Positions 17,388-27,994 of a DNA stretch of 64,000 nt are shown here, one piece after another (positions within the stretch are counted from its first letter, which is position 1; the number at the start of each line of letters is the position of its first letter). Origin of the DNA: Mesorhizobium sp. 131-2-1 (lineage in GTDB: Bacteria > Pseudomonadota > Alphaproteobacteria > Rhizobiales > Rhizobiaceae); NCBI RefSeq assembly GCF_016756535.1, contig NZ_AP023247.1, positions 5,766,501 to 5,830,500 on the forward strand. Direction: 5' to 3'. The notes below the pieces were generated by a model, which saw nothing but the letters and a program-made list of their open reading frames with translations, searched no databases and was not told the origin of the DNA. The translations under genes and the position numbers were made by a program.

Positions 17388-17611
17388 TCTTTGCCATGCC
17401 GAAACCGAACTCGCTCGACGCGCGCGGTGGCCTATGAGCCAGAGTTTCTGTGGCAATGCACTTGGTCTCAACCGGTGAGTCCTGTGCTACGTGCACCGGA
17501 ACGCTCTATCGGCCGAAAATCGGCCGGCTGGTCTACGCCTTCGAGGAGACCAAGCGCCTAGCGCTGGCCGGCGCCAGCAGCCTCGCGTTTCGGGTCAGCC
17601 AAATAGTCTGA
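17388..17611 (+). pseudogene. CMP/dCMP (nucleoside) deaminase relic
   Basis: Fragments in several frames line up with a zinc nucleoside deaminase: CHAETELARRA (the zinc His and catalytic Glu), AYEPEFLWQCTW, then ESCATCTGTLYRPKIGRLVY (the PCxxC-like zinc Cys pair is CATC) and AFEETKRLALAGA, ending at 17611. Frameshifts fall near 17418 and 17478, and there is no start region. The best relatives are tRNA/guanine/cytosine-type deaminases in which WANIGR replaces RPKIGR. Confidence 0.6.
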
Positions 17612-17942
17612 CCAGATCCTGGTGCCTATAGCTTGTGCAGCGCGGGGAACATCGGTTGCCACAGTGGCCGGTGTCGTAACCCCAAGCAGCACCCCGGCTG
17701 CACTGGCGATTGCCTACGGACGGCCCTCGTCGGGTAGGATCCGTCAAATGTACGATTTGCTAAAATGTGGCCCGCTGCCAGGACAAGCAGCGGGCCATTC
17801 ACGGAGTAGGCTGGAGTTTGAAGGGGACACCGGCCAGCACAACAACGGCGCCCGTTAGGGTTTGTTCCCATGAAGATCGCAAATATTAGCAACAGCTTTA
17901 CTAAGCCCTCACTCGCCCCAGAATCCTACCAGGGTGTGGAAA
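17612..17942. other. Intergenic stretch with one hairpin
   Basis: No gene is supported. GGCCCGCTGC (17769-17778) and GCAGCGGGCC (17787-17796) form a perfect 10-bp stem. Read on the - strand it is followed by ACATTTTA, a weak terminator-like tail. Confidence 0.5.
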
Positions 17943-18296
17943 ATGGCATCGGACAGCCCGTCGGTCATAGCAGGCTGTGAAATGTTGGCGGAACCTTCCG
18001 CTCAGTCCGCTGTTGGTCGGCAGGAGGTCCGTGAAGTGCGAAACCTGACGGCAGAGCAGTCGCGAGCAGCGCGCGCGCTATTGAACTGGTCCCGCGTGCG
18101 GCTTGGCGCCAAGTCCAATCTCAGCGAAGACACGATCCGCGAGTTTGAGAGCGGCCGAAGAATTCCGGGTGCGGGCAACCTCACCCGCATACGACAAGCA
18201 TTGGAAGCAGCCGGTGTTGTCTTTACCCTCGGAGCACCCTCGCTAACCAATTTGTCTGAGGGGGAGGCTGGTGTAATCGGCTCCAATGAGATGTAG
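17943..18296 (+). CDS. XRE-family helix-turn-helix regulator
   Basis: 117 residues. A helix-turn-helix domain spans LTAEQSRAARALLNWSRVRL, then SEDTIREFESGRRIPGAGNL and LTRIRQALEAAGVVF, the usual Cro/C1-type layout seen in short rhizobial regulators that begin LTxxQxRAARALL. The ATG at 17943 follows GTGTGGAAA; GTG 17934 or ATG 17982 are alternatives. It lies next to an IS630 element and a hairpin terminator; target unknown. Confidence 0.75.
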   Translation: MASDSPSVIAGCEMLAEPSAQSAVGRQEVREVRNLTAEQSRAARALLNWSRVRLGAKSNLSEDTIREFESGRRIPGAGNLTRIRQALEAAGVVFTLGAPSLTNLSEGEAGVIGSNEM

Positions 18297-18315
18297 CCGC
18301 CTGAATGAAAAAACG

Positions 18316-18343
18316 CCCGCCGAGCCGACCGCCAGCGGGTTTT
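18316..18343 (+). terminator. Terminator after the XRE regulator
   Basis: CCCGC (18316-18320) and GCGGG (18335-18339) flank a loop and are followed by TTTT. An A-run on the left side gives some terminator character on the other strand too. Confidence 0.5.
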
Positions 18344-18523
18344 CCGGCGCTGCGCACTTCGCCTAAGCGCCTCACGCCCAGTGGCTTGCTAGCTGTTCAC
18401 CAGGCCGCCTTTTCGGGAATCTGATCAATTGTTAAGGCGCGTCGGAACCTTTCCTCACCGATGCACTTCATGTGCATGTCCCAGAAGGTTGAGCCCCCAA
18501 TCCTGCCAACGAACAGCCGCGAT

Positions 18524-19573
18524 TAGAGTCTTTCACGTTTTGACGGAAGCGCATCCAGCGTTTTCGAAGTAGTTCCTGCATTCGGCCGCCTCAATGGTTT
18601 CGACGAGGTGTCCGATATGGCGCCAAGTGTCCTCGACGGTTCGTTTCTGAGCTTGGCGCATTCAGTGTTTGATCTTGGCGAAGGCCTGCTCGATGGGATT
18701 GAGGTCCGGAGAGTATGGTGGCAGGTACCAAAGCCTGGCGCCAGCCGCCTTGATCATCTGCCTGATGGCGGTCGACTTATGACTTCCCAAATTATCCATG
18801 ACGACGATGTCGCCGGGCTTAAGCACGGTGATAAGCTGCTGCTCGACATAAGCACGGAAGCATTGGCCGTTGATCGGTCCGTCAAAGACGCAAGGTGCCG
18901 CGAGCCGATCGCAGCGCAGTGCGCCGAGGAAGGTCAGTGTGCGCCAGTGGCCGTGCAGAGCGAGGCCGCGCAGCCGCTTGCCCTTCGGCCCACAGCCTCG
19001 CAGTGGGGCCATGTTGGTCTTGATCCAGGTCTCGTCGATGAAGACCAGGCACTGCGGGTCGAGGCCGGCCTGCCAAAAACGCCATCGCTGGCGCCTGCGG
19101 GCAATATCAGCGCGCGCCTGCTCGAGGGCGAACAGCGTTTTTTTGAAGCTCAGCCCCTCGCGGCGCAGGAACGACCAAACTGCGTTGTGCGAGACCTTGA
19201 CGCCGCGACTGGCCAACTCATCCTTCAGGCCGTGCAGCGTCAGATGCGGCGTCTCACCTATACGCGCCGCGATGAAGGCACGGTGCGGCTCCAGCACCCT
19301 CTTGCGATGTCCACCCATCTTGCCGGGCGCAACCGAGCCCGTCGCCTGATGGCGCTGCAACAACTTCACTGCTGCAGAAATCGAAATGCCGAACCGTTTG
19401 GCGGCCGAGCGGCGGCTCTCGCCGCCTAAAACCGCTGCCACCACCCGTTCGCGAAGATCATTGGAAAGAGGTCGGGTCATCAGATGCTGGGCTCCACTCC
19501 AGCCAGCATCTTGAATCACAAAATCCACAAATCGGGAATCCCATTCGATTCCATCAACGCGTGAAACGCTCTA
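18524..19573. mobile_element. IS630-family insertion sequence
   Basis: Imperfect terminal inverted repeats of about 28 bases were found: the left end starts TAGAGTCTTTCACG at 18524 and the right end, read inward, starts TAGAGCGTTTCACG from 19573. Both ends are bounded by TA, the dinucleotide target used by IS630 elements. The single transposase gene lies inside on the - strand. Length about 1050 bases. Confidence 0.8.
18533..19480 (-). pseudogene. IS630-family transposase with an in-frame stop
   Basis: From the ATG at 19480 (MTRPLSNDLRERVVAAVLGG) the frame encodes an HTH domain (SRRSAAKRFGISISAAVKLL) and a DDE nuclease: Asp in CLVFIDETWIKTNM, Asp in DIVVMDNLGSHKS, Glu in PYSPDLNPIEQAFAKIKH. 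TGA at 18662-18664 then interrupts. Reading on in the same frame gives MRQAQKRTVEDTWRHIGHLV and a normal family C-terminus ending at 18533, so the stop replaces a codon (Trp in relatives). All catalytic residues lie before the stop, so residual activity cannot be excluded. Confidence 0.8.
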
Positions 19574-19622
19574 GCGTAGGCGCGGCGATTGCTCCCTCGC
19601 CTGCAGGTGCGGAGGAGTTGAA

Positions 19623-19655
19623 CGGATACGGGCGTGTGTGCAACGCCCGTATCCG
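19623..19655. terminator. Strong hairpin downstream of the kinase operon
   Basis: CGGATACGGGCG (19623-19634) and CGCCCGTATCCG (19644-19655) form a perfect 12-bp stem with a 9-base loop. It lies 66 bases past the stop of the - strand hybrid kinase gene. No long T-run follows. Confidence 0.5.
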
Positions 19656-19720
19656 CGCGCAATCGCATGCAAAGCGAGCCATCTTACGTCGATCGGCTCT
19701 AGTCGCACCCAATCGGCTGC

Positions 19721-21790
19721 CTATCCTGTCTTGATAGCCTTCGCGCTGGCGTAGGCGATCGCATGGAAGATGCTCTCGATGAGATCCTTTTCGCGGAACG
19801 GCTTATTGAGCAGCGGGACATCTGATGGGCGATCTGCAATCGCGTCCGCGTCAGCATATCCGGTAATAATTACGGCGGGCCATTCGGAGCGGAGATTGCG
19901 CGCAAAGCGAATGACCTCAACCCCGGATACGAGCGGCATGGCGAAATCAGTGACTATCACGTCGAAATCGTGGGGCGCTCGCTCGATAATTGCCAGCGCT
20001 TCGGCGCCCCCTGCTGCGCAGGTCACCACGAAACCACGCTGCCGAAGCGACTGCGCGGTCAGTTGCCGCAACACGCTGCTGTCGTCGATCAAAAGAATGG
20101 ACGGGAGTTCCTTGCCAGCATCGACCCTGTCCAGATCGGGTTCAGCTAGGTCGCCGGTTGGCTGCTCAACCGAACGCGGCAACCACAATTCCATGGCAGT
20201 TCCGCGACCGACCGTACTGTCTATGCGGAGCGAACCGCCGGACTGCTTCATGAACCCGTAAACCGTGCTGAGACCCAGGCCCGTTCCTTTGCCGACGGGC
20301 TTTGTGGTGAAGAAGGGTTCGACCACTTTGGCCAGAATGTCCTGTGGGATGCCGGCACCGGTGTCCTTGACGGTGACAACTACATAGGCGCCCGGCGAAA
20401 GATCTTCGGACGACGTTTCAATCGTCCGATTTTGCGCGTGCACTGTCATTGTTCCACCCGACGGCATGGCGTCGCGTGCATTGAAAACCAGATTCATCAA
20501 GGCCAGCTCCAGTTGGCCGACATCGACGTGCGCGGGCCAAACGGAATCGTCGACCTTCCATTCAAAGCGGATCCGGCCCCCCAACACGGGTGCCACGAGG
20601 CCGTTCATCGTGTCTCCCAGAGCCGCGAGACGCACGGCTGCCGGCTTCAGGTTCTGACGCCGCGAGAATGCGAGCATGCGGTTGACAAGTTCCGCGCCTT
20701 GTTTCGCCGAGCGCCGGGTTAGGTCAACGACCTGTTTCGCTTGTTCGTCGAGCGTCACGTGCCGCTCAAGCAATCCCAGGCCACTGAGAATCGCGGCGAG
20801 CAGATTGTTGAAATCATGCGCCAGTCCACCTGTTAGCTTGCCGACTGCGTCGAGGCGCTGCGATTGAAGAAGCTGATCTTCGAGTTCACGCCGCTCGGTC
20901 ACGTCAAGCAATGTGCCGAGGATTTCAGGTCGACGTCTGTCGGCGCCCCTCGATAGGATGCCCTGATCCAGAAAGATGCGGTATTTGCCATCGGCGCATT
21001 GCCAGCGGAACTCGCACGTATAGGATCCAGTAGTCTTTGCGGCCAGCAACGCTTCCCGCACTCTAGGCAGATCATCAGGATGCACACGGCTCAGGCCAAA
21101 GCGCGGATCGGACGTCAGTCGCTCCGGTGGAAATCCCGTCAAGCGTTCGACACCTTTGGTGACAAAGCGGGCTGCAAAGGGCGGCTCGGCGGCTCTCGCG
21201 TGAAAGCAGACAGGCAAGGAGCCTAGAATGGCTTCCTGACGTTCCTCCGCGCTGCGAAGCGACCGCTCGACCTCTAGCTTTTCTTTTTCGGCCTGCAAGG
21301 CCTTTGCCAGCAACGCCTGCTCGGCGATCGCCTTGCGCTGGATTTCGAGCGTCTTTTGGTGGAGCTCGACGAAGACAGCCACTTTGGAGCGCAGCATGAC
21401 CGGGTCGAACGGCTTGAATACGAAGTCCACTGCACCGGCGTCATAGCCCCGCAACATGTGAGCATCTTCCTTGTTGATGGCCGTGAGGAAGATGAGAGGC
21501 GTGCGCTTCGACTGTTCACGCTGGCGGATCAGTGCGGCCGTCTCGTAGCCGTCGAGACCCGGCATTAACACGTCCAGCAAAATAACAGCGAAATCCTGCT
21601 TCAACAGGCAGCGCAGGGCCTCCTCGCCGGATTGCACGGCGACGACCTCCGCAATTGGGGCCAAGACCTCCTGGATCGCCAACAGATTGCGTTCGTCATC
21701 ATCGACGGCAAGTACGCGTGCCTTTGCCGGGCCATCGGCGAGTTGAACGATCTCCAATTTCTTCGAATGTGTCCGCGAAGGTTTTTGCAT
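19721..21790 (-). CDS. Hybrid histidine kinase (receiver-PAS-kinase-receiver)
   Basis: 689 residues from the ATG at 21790, ten bases after the stop of the giant kinase. Domains: receiver (about 25-140; AVDDDERNLLAIQ, VILLDVLMPGLDG, FKPFDP), coiled coil, PAS (about 190-310; RVHPDDLPRVREA), HisKA (LDAVGKLTGGLAHDFNNLLA), ATPase (LVFNARDAMPSGG, VKDTGAGIP, TTKPVGKGTGLGLSTVYGFM) and a C-terminal receiver (LLIDDSSVLRQ, VIVTDFAMPLVSG, LLNKPFREKDL). No membrane segment. Very likely co-transcribed with the upstream kinase and part of the same phosphorelay. Upstream in-frame starts overlap that gene and were rejected. Confidence 0.9.
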   Translation of the reverse strand: MQKPSRTHSKKLEIVQLADGPAKARVLAVDDDERNLLAIQEVLAPIAEVVAVQSGEEALRCLLKQDFAVILLDVLMPGLDGYETAALIRQREQSKRTPLIFLTAINKEDAHMLRGYDAGAVDFVFKPFDPVMLRSKVAVFVELHQKTLEIQRKAIAEQALLAKALQAEKEKLEVERSLRSAEERQEAILGSLPVCFHARAAEPPFAARFVTKGVERLTGFPPERLTSDPRFGLSRVHPDDLPRVREALLAAKTTGSYTCEFRWQCADGKYRIFLDQGILSRGADRRRPEILGTLLDVTERRELEDQLLQSQRLDAVGKLTGGLAHDFNNLLAAILSGLGLLERHVTLDEQAKQVVDLTRRSAKQGAELVNRMLAFSRRQNLKPAAVRLAALGDTMNGLVAPVLGGRIRFEWKVDDSVWPAHVDVGQLELALMNLVFNARDAMPSGGTMTVHAQNRTIETSSEDLSPGAYVVVTVKDTGAGIPQDILAKVVEPFFTTKPVGKGTGLGLSTVYGFMKQSGGSLRIDSTVGRGTAMELWLPRSVEQPTGDLAEPDLDRVDAGKELPSILLIDDSSVLRQLTAQSLRQRGFVVTCAAGGAEALAIIERAPHDFDVIVTDFAMPLVSGVEVIRFARNLRSEWPAVIITGYADADAIADRPSDVPLLNKPFREKDLIESIFHAIAYASAKAIKTG

Positions 21791-21800
21791 CGGGCACCCG

Positions 21801-24800
21801 TCAGTTTGCTGACACGAGCAGCTTTTCCGAAGTCTCGTCTCGCGCCCGGGAGCGCCCGATCCAGACCCGAAGCAGGGCCAACAAAAGATCGAGATCGACA
21901 GGCTTGGCGATATAGTCCGAAGCACCGGCGTCCAGGCATTTCTGCCGGTCGCCTTTCATTGCCTTGGCTGTTACGGAAATCAGCGGGATGTGAGCAATAG
22001 CAGGCGTGTTGCGGATCCAGCGCATTGTCTCATAGCCATCCATCTCAGGCATCATGATGTCGATCAAGGCCGCATCGACGTCCGGCACCTGTTCCAGCAA
22101 CGCGATTCCGTCCCGGCCACGCTCGGCGTGCATGACTTCGATGTCGTAAGTCTCAAGCACGCTGGTCAGCGAGTAGATGTTGCGGATGTCGTCATCGACG
22201 ATGAGAACCTTGGCGCCGGCAAGATTGGATTTGTTGTCGGCTTCTCCGGCTTCTGTCCCACTGTCCTGGCGTGCCCCGCCTGGGAGCGTTGCGGAAATAT
22301 GCAGAGCCAGTTGAGCGAAATTCTCGGCCCGCGGGACATCCCTCCAGGCCGGATTCAACGTCAGAATTTGCTCGATTGCCTCCGAGTGAGGAGCAAAGAA
22401 CAGAAGCGGCGGCAAAGCGCCCGCGAATTGACTGGCAATTTCATCGAGGGCCTGTGCATTGTCCTTGGCCGACCTCCCGAAGCCGAGCACAACCGCATCA
22501 TAGGAGGCGAGTTCTATATCGTCCGCGTTGGCCGATACACGACCGATAGCAGTGACCGAGGTGACGCCGTCACGGATCGCTTCGACCAAGGAGAGGCGGC
22601 GCTCCGGATCGGGGTCCGCGACGAGGACGCGGCGCTGGATGCGAAGCTTCCTCGAATGGATGTCCTGAAACACGTTCATCAGTTCGTCGGATGATACGGG
22701 CTTGGTGGAGATGCTCGATGCGCCCTTGCGAGCCAGATCTTCGATGTCTTCCGCGCCGGAAATCACGTGAACCGGGATGCCCCTGGTCTTCGGATCATGG
22801 CGCAGCAGATCGAAGAGCACCCATCCGTCGATGTCCGACAGCCCCAGATCCAGGGTGATGGCGTCAGGAACCAGCTTGCGGGCCAGAGCCAAAGTGCCGG
22901 AGCCCGCGGTCGAAAGCACGCCCTTCAGCCCGGCCGATCGCGCCAGGCCAAGCAGCAAGCCGCCAAAGGTCGGGTCGTCCTCGACAATCAGAACGACCCT
23001 GTCCTCCGCGGATATGGCATCGCGATCGTCCATCAATTCTGCTGACGGCAAGCTACCGGGCGATGCGGTCGTGGCGATTGCCTCCGTGGCCGGTAGCACT
23101 TCCGGCTGCGTTGTCATCGCAACCCTCGGACCATTCAAGGGTATGACGAGCGTAAATGTCGATCCTTTACCGGGGGTGCTTTCGACCCTCAGTTCGCCGC
23201 CAAGCAGGCGGGCGATCTCGCGACTGATCGAGAGCCCAAGTCCGGTGCCGCCATACTTGCGGCTGGTCGTGCCGTCAGCCTGCTGGAAGGCCTCGAAGAT
23301 CAGTTTCTGCTTGTCTTCCGGAATGCCTATGCCCGTGTCGGTCACGGCAATGGCCAGGGCTCTCTTCGGCTGTTTGGCACCATTGCGGCGGCCGGTCTTT
23401 TCGACCCGGAAATTCAGGCTGACTTCGCCCGCAGACGTGAACTTGAAGGCATTCGAAAGCAGGTTGAGGACGATCTGCTGCAGGCGCTTCTCATCCGTAC
23501 GCACAGTTTCAGGCAGTGCGGGATCGACATTGATGGTAAAGCCAAGCCCCTTGTCGGCGGCAAGCTGGCGGAATGTCCGGTCCATATGCTGTCTGAGATG
23601 CGCCACGGGCATGTCGTTGATGTCGATCGAGACCGTACCGGACTCGATCTTCGACAGGTCGAGAATGTCGTTGATTAGGCTGAGAAGGTCCGTTCCGGCG
23701 GAATTGATGGTACGCGCAAACTCGACCTGTTTTTCGTTGAGATTGCCCTGCTGGTTGGCCGCAAGCAGGTTGGACAGGATGAGCAGCGAATTCAGCGGCG
23801 TTCTGAGCTCGTGGCTCATATTGGCAAGAAACTCGGATTTGTATTTAGAGGTGAGCGCAAGCTGCTCGGCCTTCTCCTCCAGGGCCCTTCGCGCCATTTC
23901 GATTTCGAGATTTTTGTTTTCGACCTGTTTCTTCTCATTCTCGAGCAGCTGGGCCTTCTCCTGCAGCTCTTCGTTTGTGGCGTGCAGTTCCTCCTGCTTC
24001 TTGGTGAGTTCGGTCTGACGCGCCTGCAATTCGGAGGTCAGCAGTTGCGATTGCTTGAGCAAGCCTTCGGTCCGCATCGTCGCTGCGATGGTGTTGAGTA
24101 CGATGCCGACGGATTCCATCAACTGGTTGAGGAACGACTGATGCGTATCGCGAAACTCGCTGAACGATGCGAGCTCGATGACGGCTTTCACCTCGTCTTC
24201 GAACAAAGCGGGAAGAATGATGACGTTGGCCGGCGAGGCGCCACCGAGGCCGGACGTTATACGCAGAAAGTCCGGCGGGACGTTGTCGAGCATAATCGCA
24301 CGCTTGTCGGCGGCGCTCTGGCCGACCAGACCTTCGCGCAGATCGAGGCGTTGCTTTATGGCCGCCCTGCTCTCGGCACCATAGGATGCCGCCAGCTCCA
24401 GATAAGATTCCTTCTCGTCGCGATTTGTCACGTAGAAGACGCCGTACTGCGCGTTCACAAGTGGAGCGAGTTCGGACATTATAAGACGCGACACGGTGGC
24501 CAGATCGCGCTCGCCCTGCAACATGCGCGAGAAGCGGGCGAGATTGGTCTTCAACCAGTCCTGCTCGGCGTTCTTCAGCGTCTGATCCTTGAGGTTGCGG
24601 ATCATTTCGTTGATGTTGTCCTTGAGCGCTGCGACCTCACCGGAGGCCTCGACGCTGATCGAGCGAGTCAGATCGCCCTTTGTCACGGCCGTCGAGACTT
24701 CGGCGATTGCACGCACCTGCGTCGTCAGGTTGGCAGCCAGCTGATTGACGTTGTCGGTGAGGTCGCGCCAGAGACCGGCGGCGCCGGGCACGCGTGCCTG

Positions 24801-27524
24801 GCCGCCGAGTTTGCCTTCAATTCCCACTTCACGCGCGACGTTGGTCACCTGGTCGGCAAAGGTGGCGAGGGTTTCGATCATGCCATTGATGGTGTCTGCG
24901 AGAGAGGCGATTTCGCCCTTCGCGTCCACCGTCAGCTTGCGCTTCAGATTGCCTTGCGCGACCGCGGTCACAACATCGGCAATGCCACGCACCTGATTGG
25001 TCAGGTTGGTGGCCATCAGATTGACGTTGTCAGTCAAATCTTTCCACGTGCCGGCGACGCCGCGGACCTGAGCCTGTCCACCAAGTTTGCCTTCGGTGCC
25101 GACCTCGCGTGCCACGCGCGTCACCTCGCCGGCGAAAGAATTCAGCTGGTCAACCATGGTGTTGATGGTCGACTTCAGCTCGAGGATTTCGCCTTTGACG
25201 TCGACGGTGATCTTCTTCGAAAGGTCGCCGCGCGCCACCGCGGTCGTCACCTCGGCAATGTTGCGAACCTGACCGGTAAGGTTCTCGGCCATGGAATTCA
25301 CATTGTCGGTAAGGTCCTTCCACGTGCCAGCCACGCCGCGCACCTGAGCCTGGCCACCGAGCTTTCCCTCGGTTCCGACTTCGCGCGCGACACGCGTCAC
25401 CTCGCCGGCGAAGGAGTTCAGCTGGTCGACCATGGTGTTGATTGTGGATTTGAGCTCCAGAATTTCACCCTTCACATCGACGGTGATTTTCTTTGACAGG
25501 TCGCCCAGCGCCACGGCGGTGGTCACTTCCGCGATGTTGCGGACCTGACCGGTGAGGTTGGCAGCCATTGCGTTCACGTTGTCGGTCAGGTCCTTCCAGG
25601 TTCCGGCCACGCCGCGCACCTGCGCCTGGCCGCCCAGCTTGCCGTCGGAACCGACCTCGCGCGCCACGCGCGTCACCTCCGAGGCGAAGGAGTTCAACTG
25701 ATCAACCATCGTGTTGATCACGTCCTTGATTTGCAGGATCTCGCCCAACGCATCGACGGTGATTTTCTGGGTCAGATCGCCGGTCGCAATCGCCGTCGCG
25801 ACTTTGGACACGTCGCGCAACTGCACCGTCAAATTGCCCGCCATCGCATTGACGTTGTCGGTCAGGTCTTTCCACGTGCCGCCAACACCTTCTACATGCG
25901 CCTGTCCCCCAAGCTTGCCTTCCGAACCGACCTCACGTGCCACGCGCGTAACCTCGGACGCGAAAGAATTCAGCTGGTCGACCATCGTGTTGACGGTGTC
26001 CTTGAGCTCAAGGATTTCGCCTTTGACGTCGACAGTGATCTTCTTCGAAAGATCGCCTCTGGCGACAGCCGTGGTCACCTCCGCGATGTTGCGGACCTGA
26101 CCGGTGAGATTGGCCGCCATCAGGTTGACATTGTCGGTCAGGTCCTTCCAGGTGCCACCGACACCCCTCACCTCGGCCTGACCGCCGAGCTTGCCTTCCG
26201 TGCCCACCTCGCGCGCCACACGTGTGACTTCCGAAGCGAACGAGTTCAGCTGATCCACCATCGTGTTGATGGTGTCCTTGAGCTCGAGGATTTCGCCCTG
26301 TACCGCGACAGTGATCTTCTTTGACAGATCGCCAGAGGCGACCGCGGTCGTGACCTCGGCAATGTTGCGCACCTGGCCGGTCAGGTTTTCCGCCATCGAG
26401 TTGACGTTGTCGGTCAGGTCTTTCCATGTACCGGCAACCCCGCGCACTTGCGCCTGGCCGCCGAGCTTTCCCTCTGTGCCGACTTCGCGCGCCACGCGTG
26501 TGACTTCCGAGGCGAAGGAATTCAGCTGGTCGACCATCGTGTTGATAGTGTTCTTCAGCTCGAGGATTTCGCCCTTCACGTCGACGGTGATCTTCTTGGA
26601 GAGATCGCCCAACGCCACCGCCGTCGTCACCTCGGCGATGTTGCGCACTTGGCCGGTCAGGTTTTCCGCCATCGAGTTCACATTATCGGTGAGGTCCTTC
26701 CAGGTGCCTCCCACGCCTTCGACACGCGCCTGGCCGCCGAGCTTGCCTTCGGTGCCGACCTCGCGTGCGACGCGCGTCACTTCCGATGCGAAGGAATTCA
26801 GCTGATCGACCATCGTGTTGATGGTGTTCTTGAGTTCGAGGATCTCCCCTTTCACATCGACGGTGATCTTCTTCGACAAATCGCCGGAAGCGACAGCAGT
26901 GGTGACTTCGGCGATGTTGCGCACTTGGCCTGTGAGATTGGTGGCCATGGCGTTGACGTTGTCAGTAAGATCCTTCCAGGTGCCGGCCACGCCCTTCACT
27001 CGGGCCTGTCCGCCAAGCTTTCCTTCCGTGCCGACTTCGCGCGCGACACGCGTCACCTCCGACGCAAAGGAGGCCAATTGCCCGACCATGGTGTTGACGA
27101 TCTTGCCGATGCGCAGGAACTCGCCACGCAGCGGGCGACCGTCGATTTCGACCATCATCGTCTGGGAGAGGTCACCTTTCGCAACCGCGCCGATGACGCG
27201 AGCCACCTCGGCCGTCGGCTGCACCATGTCCTCGATAAGTTCATTGACCGACCTCACGCTGGATTCCCAGCTGCCCGTGGCGTTGCGGACATGGCCCCGC
27301 TCGCCGATTCTTCCATCCTTGCCGACGACCCTGCTCAGTCGTTCGAACTCCCGCGTCACCTGATCGTTCAGCTCAACGATCTGGTTGAAAGTATCGGCAA
27401 TGTCGGAGTCGAGTCCCTCGTAGACATTCTCGATGCGGACGGAGAAGTCGCCTCGCCTGAAGGCCCTCAAAGAATTCAGAATTTGTCGACGATCTAGTTG
27501 TGCTCTTGATTCCTGCACACTCAC
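21801..27524 (-). CDS. Giant soluble hybrid histidine kinase with nine tandem HAMP-type repeats
   Basis: 1907 residues, no membrane helix or signal peptide. Residues 1-152 hold divergent HAMP-like units. Residues about 153-980 are nine 92-residue repeats, each with the core [19 protein letters not shown], then [11 protein letters not shown] and [23 protein letters not shown]-like domain (about 1010-1150), a long coiled coil, HisKA ([17 protein letters not shown]), ATPase ([36 protein letters not shown]) and three receivers follow; the first ([12 protein letters not shown]) and third ([12 protein letters not shown]) are canonical, the middle one lacks the acidic site. The architecture resembles fungal group III (Nik1/Os-1) kinases, which sense osmotic stress through HAMP arrays. 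An EcfG-type promoter lies upstream. Confidence 0.93.
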   Translation of the reverse strand: MSVQESRAQLDRRQILNSLRAFRRGDFSVRIENVYEGLDSDIADTFNQIVELNDQVTREFERLSRVVGKDGRIGERGHVRNATGSWESSVRSVNELIEDMVQPTAEVARVIGAVAKGDLSQTMMVEIDGRPLRGEFLRIGKIVNTMVGQLASFASEVTRVAREVGTEGKLGGQARVKGVAGTWKDLTDNVNAMATNLTGQVRNIAEVTTAVASGDLSKKITVDVKGEILELKNTINTMVDQLNSFASEVTRVAREVGTEGKLGGQARVEGVGGTWKDLTDNVNSMAENLTGQVRNIAEVTTAVALGDLSKKITVDVKGEILELKNTINTMVDQLNSFASEVTRVAREVGTEGKLGGQAQVRGVAGTWKDLTDNVNSMAENLTGQVRNIAEVTTAVASGDLSKKITVAVQGEILELKDTINTMVDQLNSFASEVTRVAREVGTEGKLGGQAEVRGVGGTWKDLTDNVNLMAANLTGQVRNIAEVTTAVARGDLSKKITVDVKGEILELKDTVNTMVDQLNSFASEVTRVAREVGSEGKLGGQAHVEGVGGTWKDLTDNVNAMAGNLTVQLRDVSKVATAIATGDLTQKITVDALGEILQIKDVINTMVDQLNSFASEVTRVAREVGSDGKLGGQAQVRGVAGTWKDLTDNVNAMAANLTGQVRNIAEVTTAVALGDLSKKITVDVKGEILELKSTINTMVDQLNSFAGEVTRVAREVGTEGKLGGQAQVRGVAGTWKDLTDNVNSMAENLTGQVRNIAEVTTAVARGDLSKKITVDVKGEILELKSTINTMVDQLNSFAGEVTRVAREVGTEGKLGGQAQVRGVAGTWKDLTDNVNLMATNLTNQVRGIADVVTAVAQGNLKRKLTVDAKGEIASLADTINGMIETLATFADQVTNVAREVGIEGKLGGQARVPGAAGLWRDLTDNVNQLAANLTTQVRAIAEVSTAVTKGDLTRSISVEASGEVAALKDNINEMIRNLKDQTLKNAEQDWLKTNLARFSRMLQGERDLATVSRLIMSELAPLVNAQYGVFYVTNRDEKESYLELAASYGAESRAAIKQRLDLREGLVGQSAADKRAIMLDNVPPDFLRITSGLGGASPANVIILPALFEDEVKAVIELASFSEFRDTHQSFLNQLMESVGIVLNTIAATMRTEGLLKQSQLLTSELQARQTELTKKQEELHATNEELQEKAQLLENEKKQVENKNLEIEMARRALEEKAEQLALTSKYKSEFLANMSHELRTPLNSLLILSNLLAANQQGNLNEKQVEFARTINSAGTDLLSLINDILDLSKIESGTVSIDINDMPVAHLRQHMDRTFRQLAADKGLGFTINVDPALPETVRTDEKRLQQIVLNLLSNAFKFTSAGEVSLNFRVEKTGRRNGAKQPKRALAIAVTDTGIGIPEDKQKLIFEAFQQADGTTSRKYGGTGLGLSISREIARLLGGELRVESTPGKGSTFTLVIPLNGPRVAMTTQPEVLPATEAIATTASPGSLPSAELMDDRDAISAEDRVVLIVEDDPTFGGLLLGLARSAGLKGVLSTAGSGTLALARKLVPDAITLDLGLSDIDGWVLFDLLRHDPKTRGIPVHVISGAEDIEDLARKGASSISTKPVSSDELMNVFQDIHSRKLRIQRRVLVADPDPERRLSLVEAIRDGVTSVTAIGRVSANADDIELASYDAVVLGFGRSAKDNAQALDEIASQFAGALPPLLFFAPHSEAIEQILTLNPAWRDVPRAENFAQLALHISATLPGGARQDSGTEAGEADNKSNLAGAKVLIVDDDIRNIYSLTSVLETYDIEVMHAERGRDGIALLEQVPDVDAALIDIMMPEMDGYETMRWIRNTPAIAHIPLISVTAKAMKGDRQKCLDAGASDYIAKPVDLDLLLALLRVWIGRSRARDETSEKLLVSAN
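24590..27068 (-). repeat. Nine tandem 276-bp coding repeats
   Basis: Nine consecutive in-frame units of 92 codons inside the giant kinase. Units 1-4 and 6-7 are nearly identical at protein level, unit 5 differs ([20 protein letters not shown]), and units 8-9 diverge most ([20 protein letters not shown] and [20 protein letters not shown]). High nucleotide similarity between units makes copy-number change and assembly collapse likely. Confidence 0.9.
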
Positions 27525-27619
27525 AGTGCCACTCCCAGCCCAGCGGTTTGTGAAATGAAATTATCTGATGAGGCCCGCCCCCTTACGGCCGAACGGATAC
27601 ATCCCGCCGCAAGCTTAAA

Positions 27620-27644
27620 AACGCGGCACATCTTGATTGGTTCC
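27620..27644 (-). promoter_or_regulatory. EcfG/RpoE2-type general stress promoter for the giant kinase operon
   Basis: On the - strand GGAAC (27644-27640), 17-base spacer, GTT (27622-27620). It matches the general stress sigma consensus of alphaproteobacteria and lies about 95 bases before the kinase ATG. Confidence 0.6.
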
Positions 27645-27765
27645 GACGCGAGTACGCAGACATGCCGCGCTGCCCGTCACCCGCGAGGCGACAAGAGTCC
27701 TCTCCGGAACGGTGAGCGGCGCTGTGTTTGGGAATGTGGCAGCGCAAACAGGAGAGGAAAGTCCC

Positions 27766-27930
27766 ATGGGTCTCGGCACAATTCTAATAGTTCTGCTAAT
27801 TCTGATTTTGCTGGGCGGCTTCAGCGGCCTCGGCGGCGGTCCGTTTTACGGCACCGGCTATTACGGCGGCGGCGGCCTTGGGTTGGTATTGCTGATCGTC
27901 ATCATCCTGGTTGTTCTCGGCCGCCTCTAG
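27766..27930 (+). CDS. DUF3309 family small membrane protein
   Basis: 54 residues: MGLGTILIVLLILILLGGFS, a Gly/Tyr-rich middle (GGGPFYGTGYYGGGG), then LGLVLLIVIILVVLGRL. Two hydrophobic segments flank the glycine-rich loop, the DUF3309 layout. GGAGAGGAAA lies just upstream of the ATG at 27766; the longer frame from 27637 was rejected. Function unknown; such genes are common near stress loci in rhizobia. Confidence 0.85.
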   Translation: MGLGTILIVLLILILLGGFSGLGGGPFYGTGYYGGGGLGLVLLIVIILVVLGRL

Positions 27931-27958
27931 CGGCGCTGAAAGGCAGGCATAGCCCTTG

Positions 27959-27990
27959 CCCGCCGATCGAGCAGCGATCGGCGGGCATTT
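27959..27990 (+). terminator. Intrinsic terminator after the DUF3309 gene
   Basis: CCCGCCGATCG (27959-27969) and CGATCGGCGGG (27975-27985), a perfect 11-bp stem with a 5-base loop, followed by CATTTT. It ends five bases before the next ATG, so it may also affect that gene's leader. Confidence 0.75.
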
Positions 27991-27994
27991 TGCC

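Noticed and set aside
18608..19429. 273-residue + strand frame over the IS630 element
   Set aside because: Antisense of the transposase, no features of its own.
23811..25496. 561-residue open frame antisense to the giant kinase
   Set aside because: Shadow of the HAMP repeats in a GC-rich gene; repeats on this strand only reflect the coding repeats.
24590..27068. Regular 276-bp repeats as a possible CRISPR or satellite array
   Set aside because: Units are contiguous, in frame and encode HAMP modules; there are no spacers.
27704..27730. EcfG-type promoter for the DUF3309 gene
   Set aside because: GGAAC is present but the GTT is 15, not 17, bases away.
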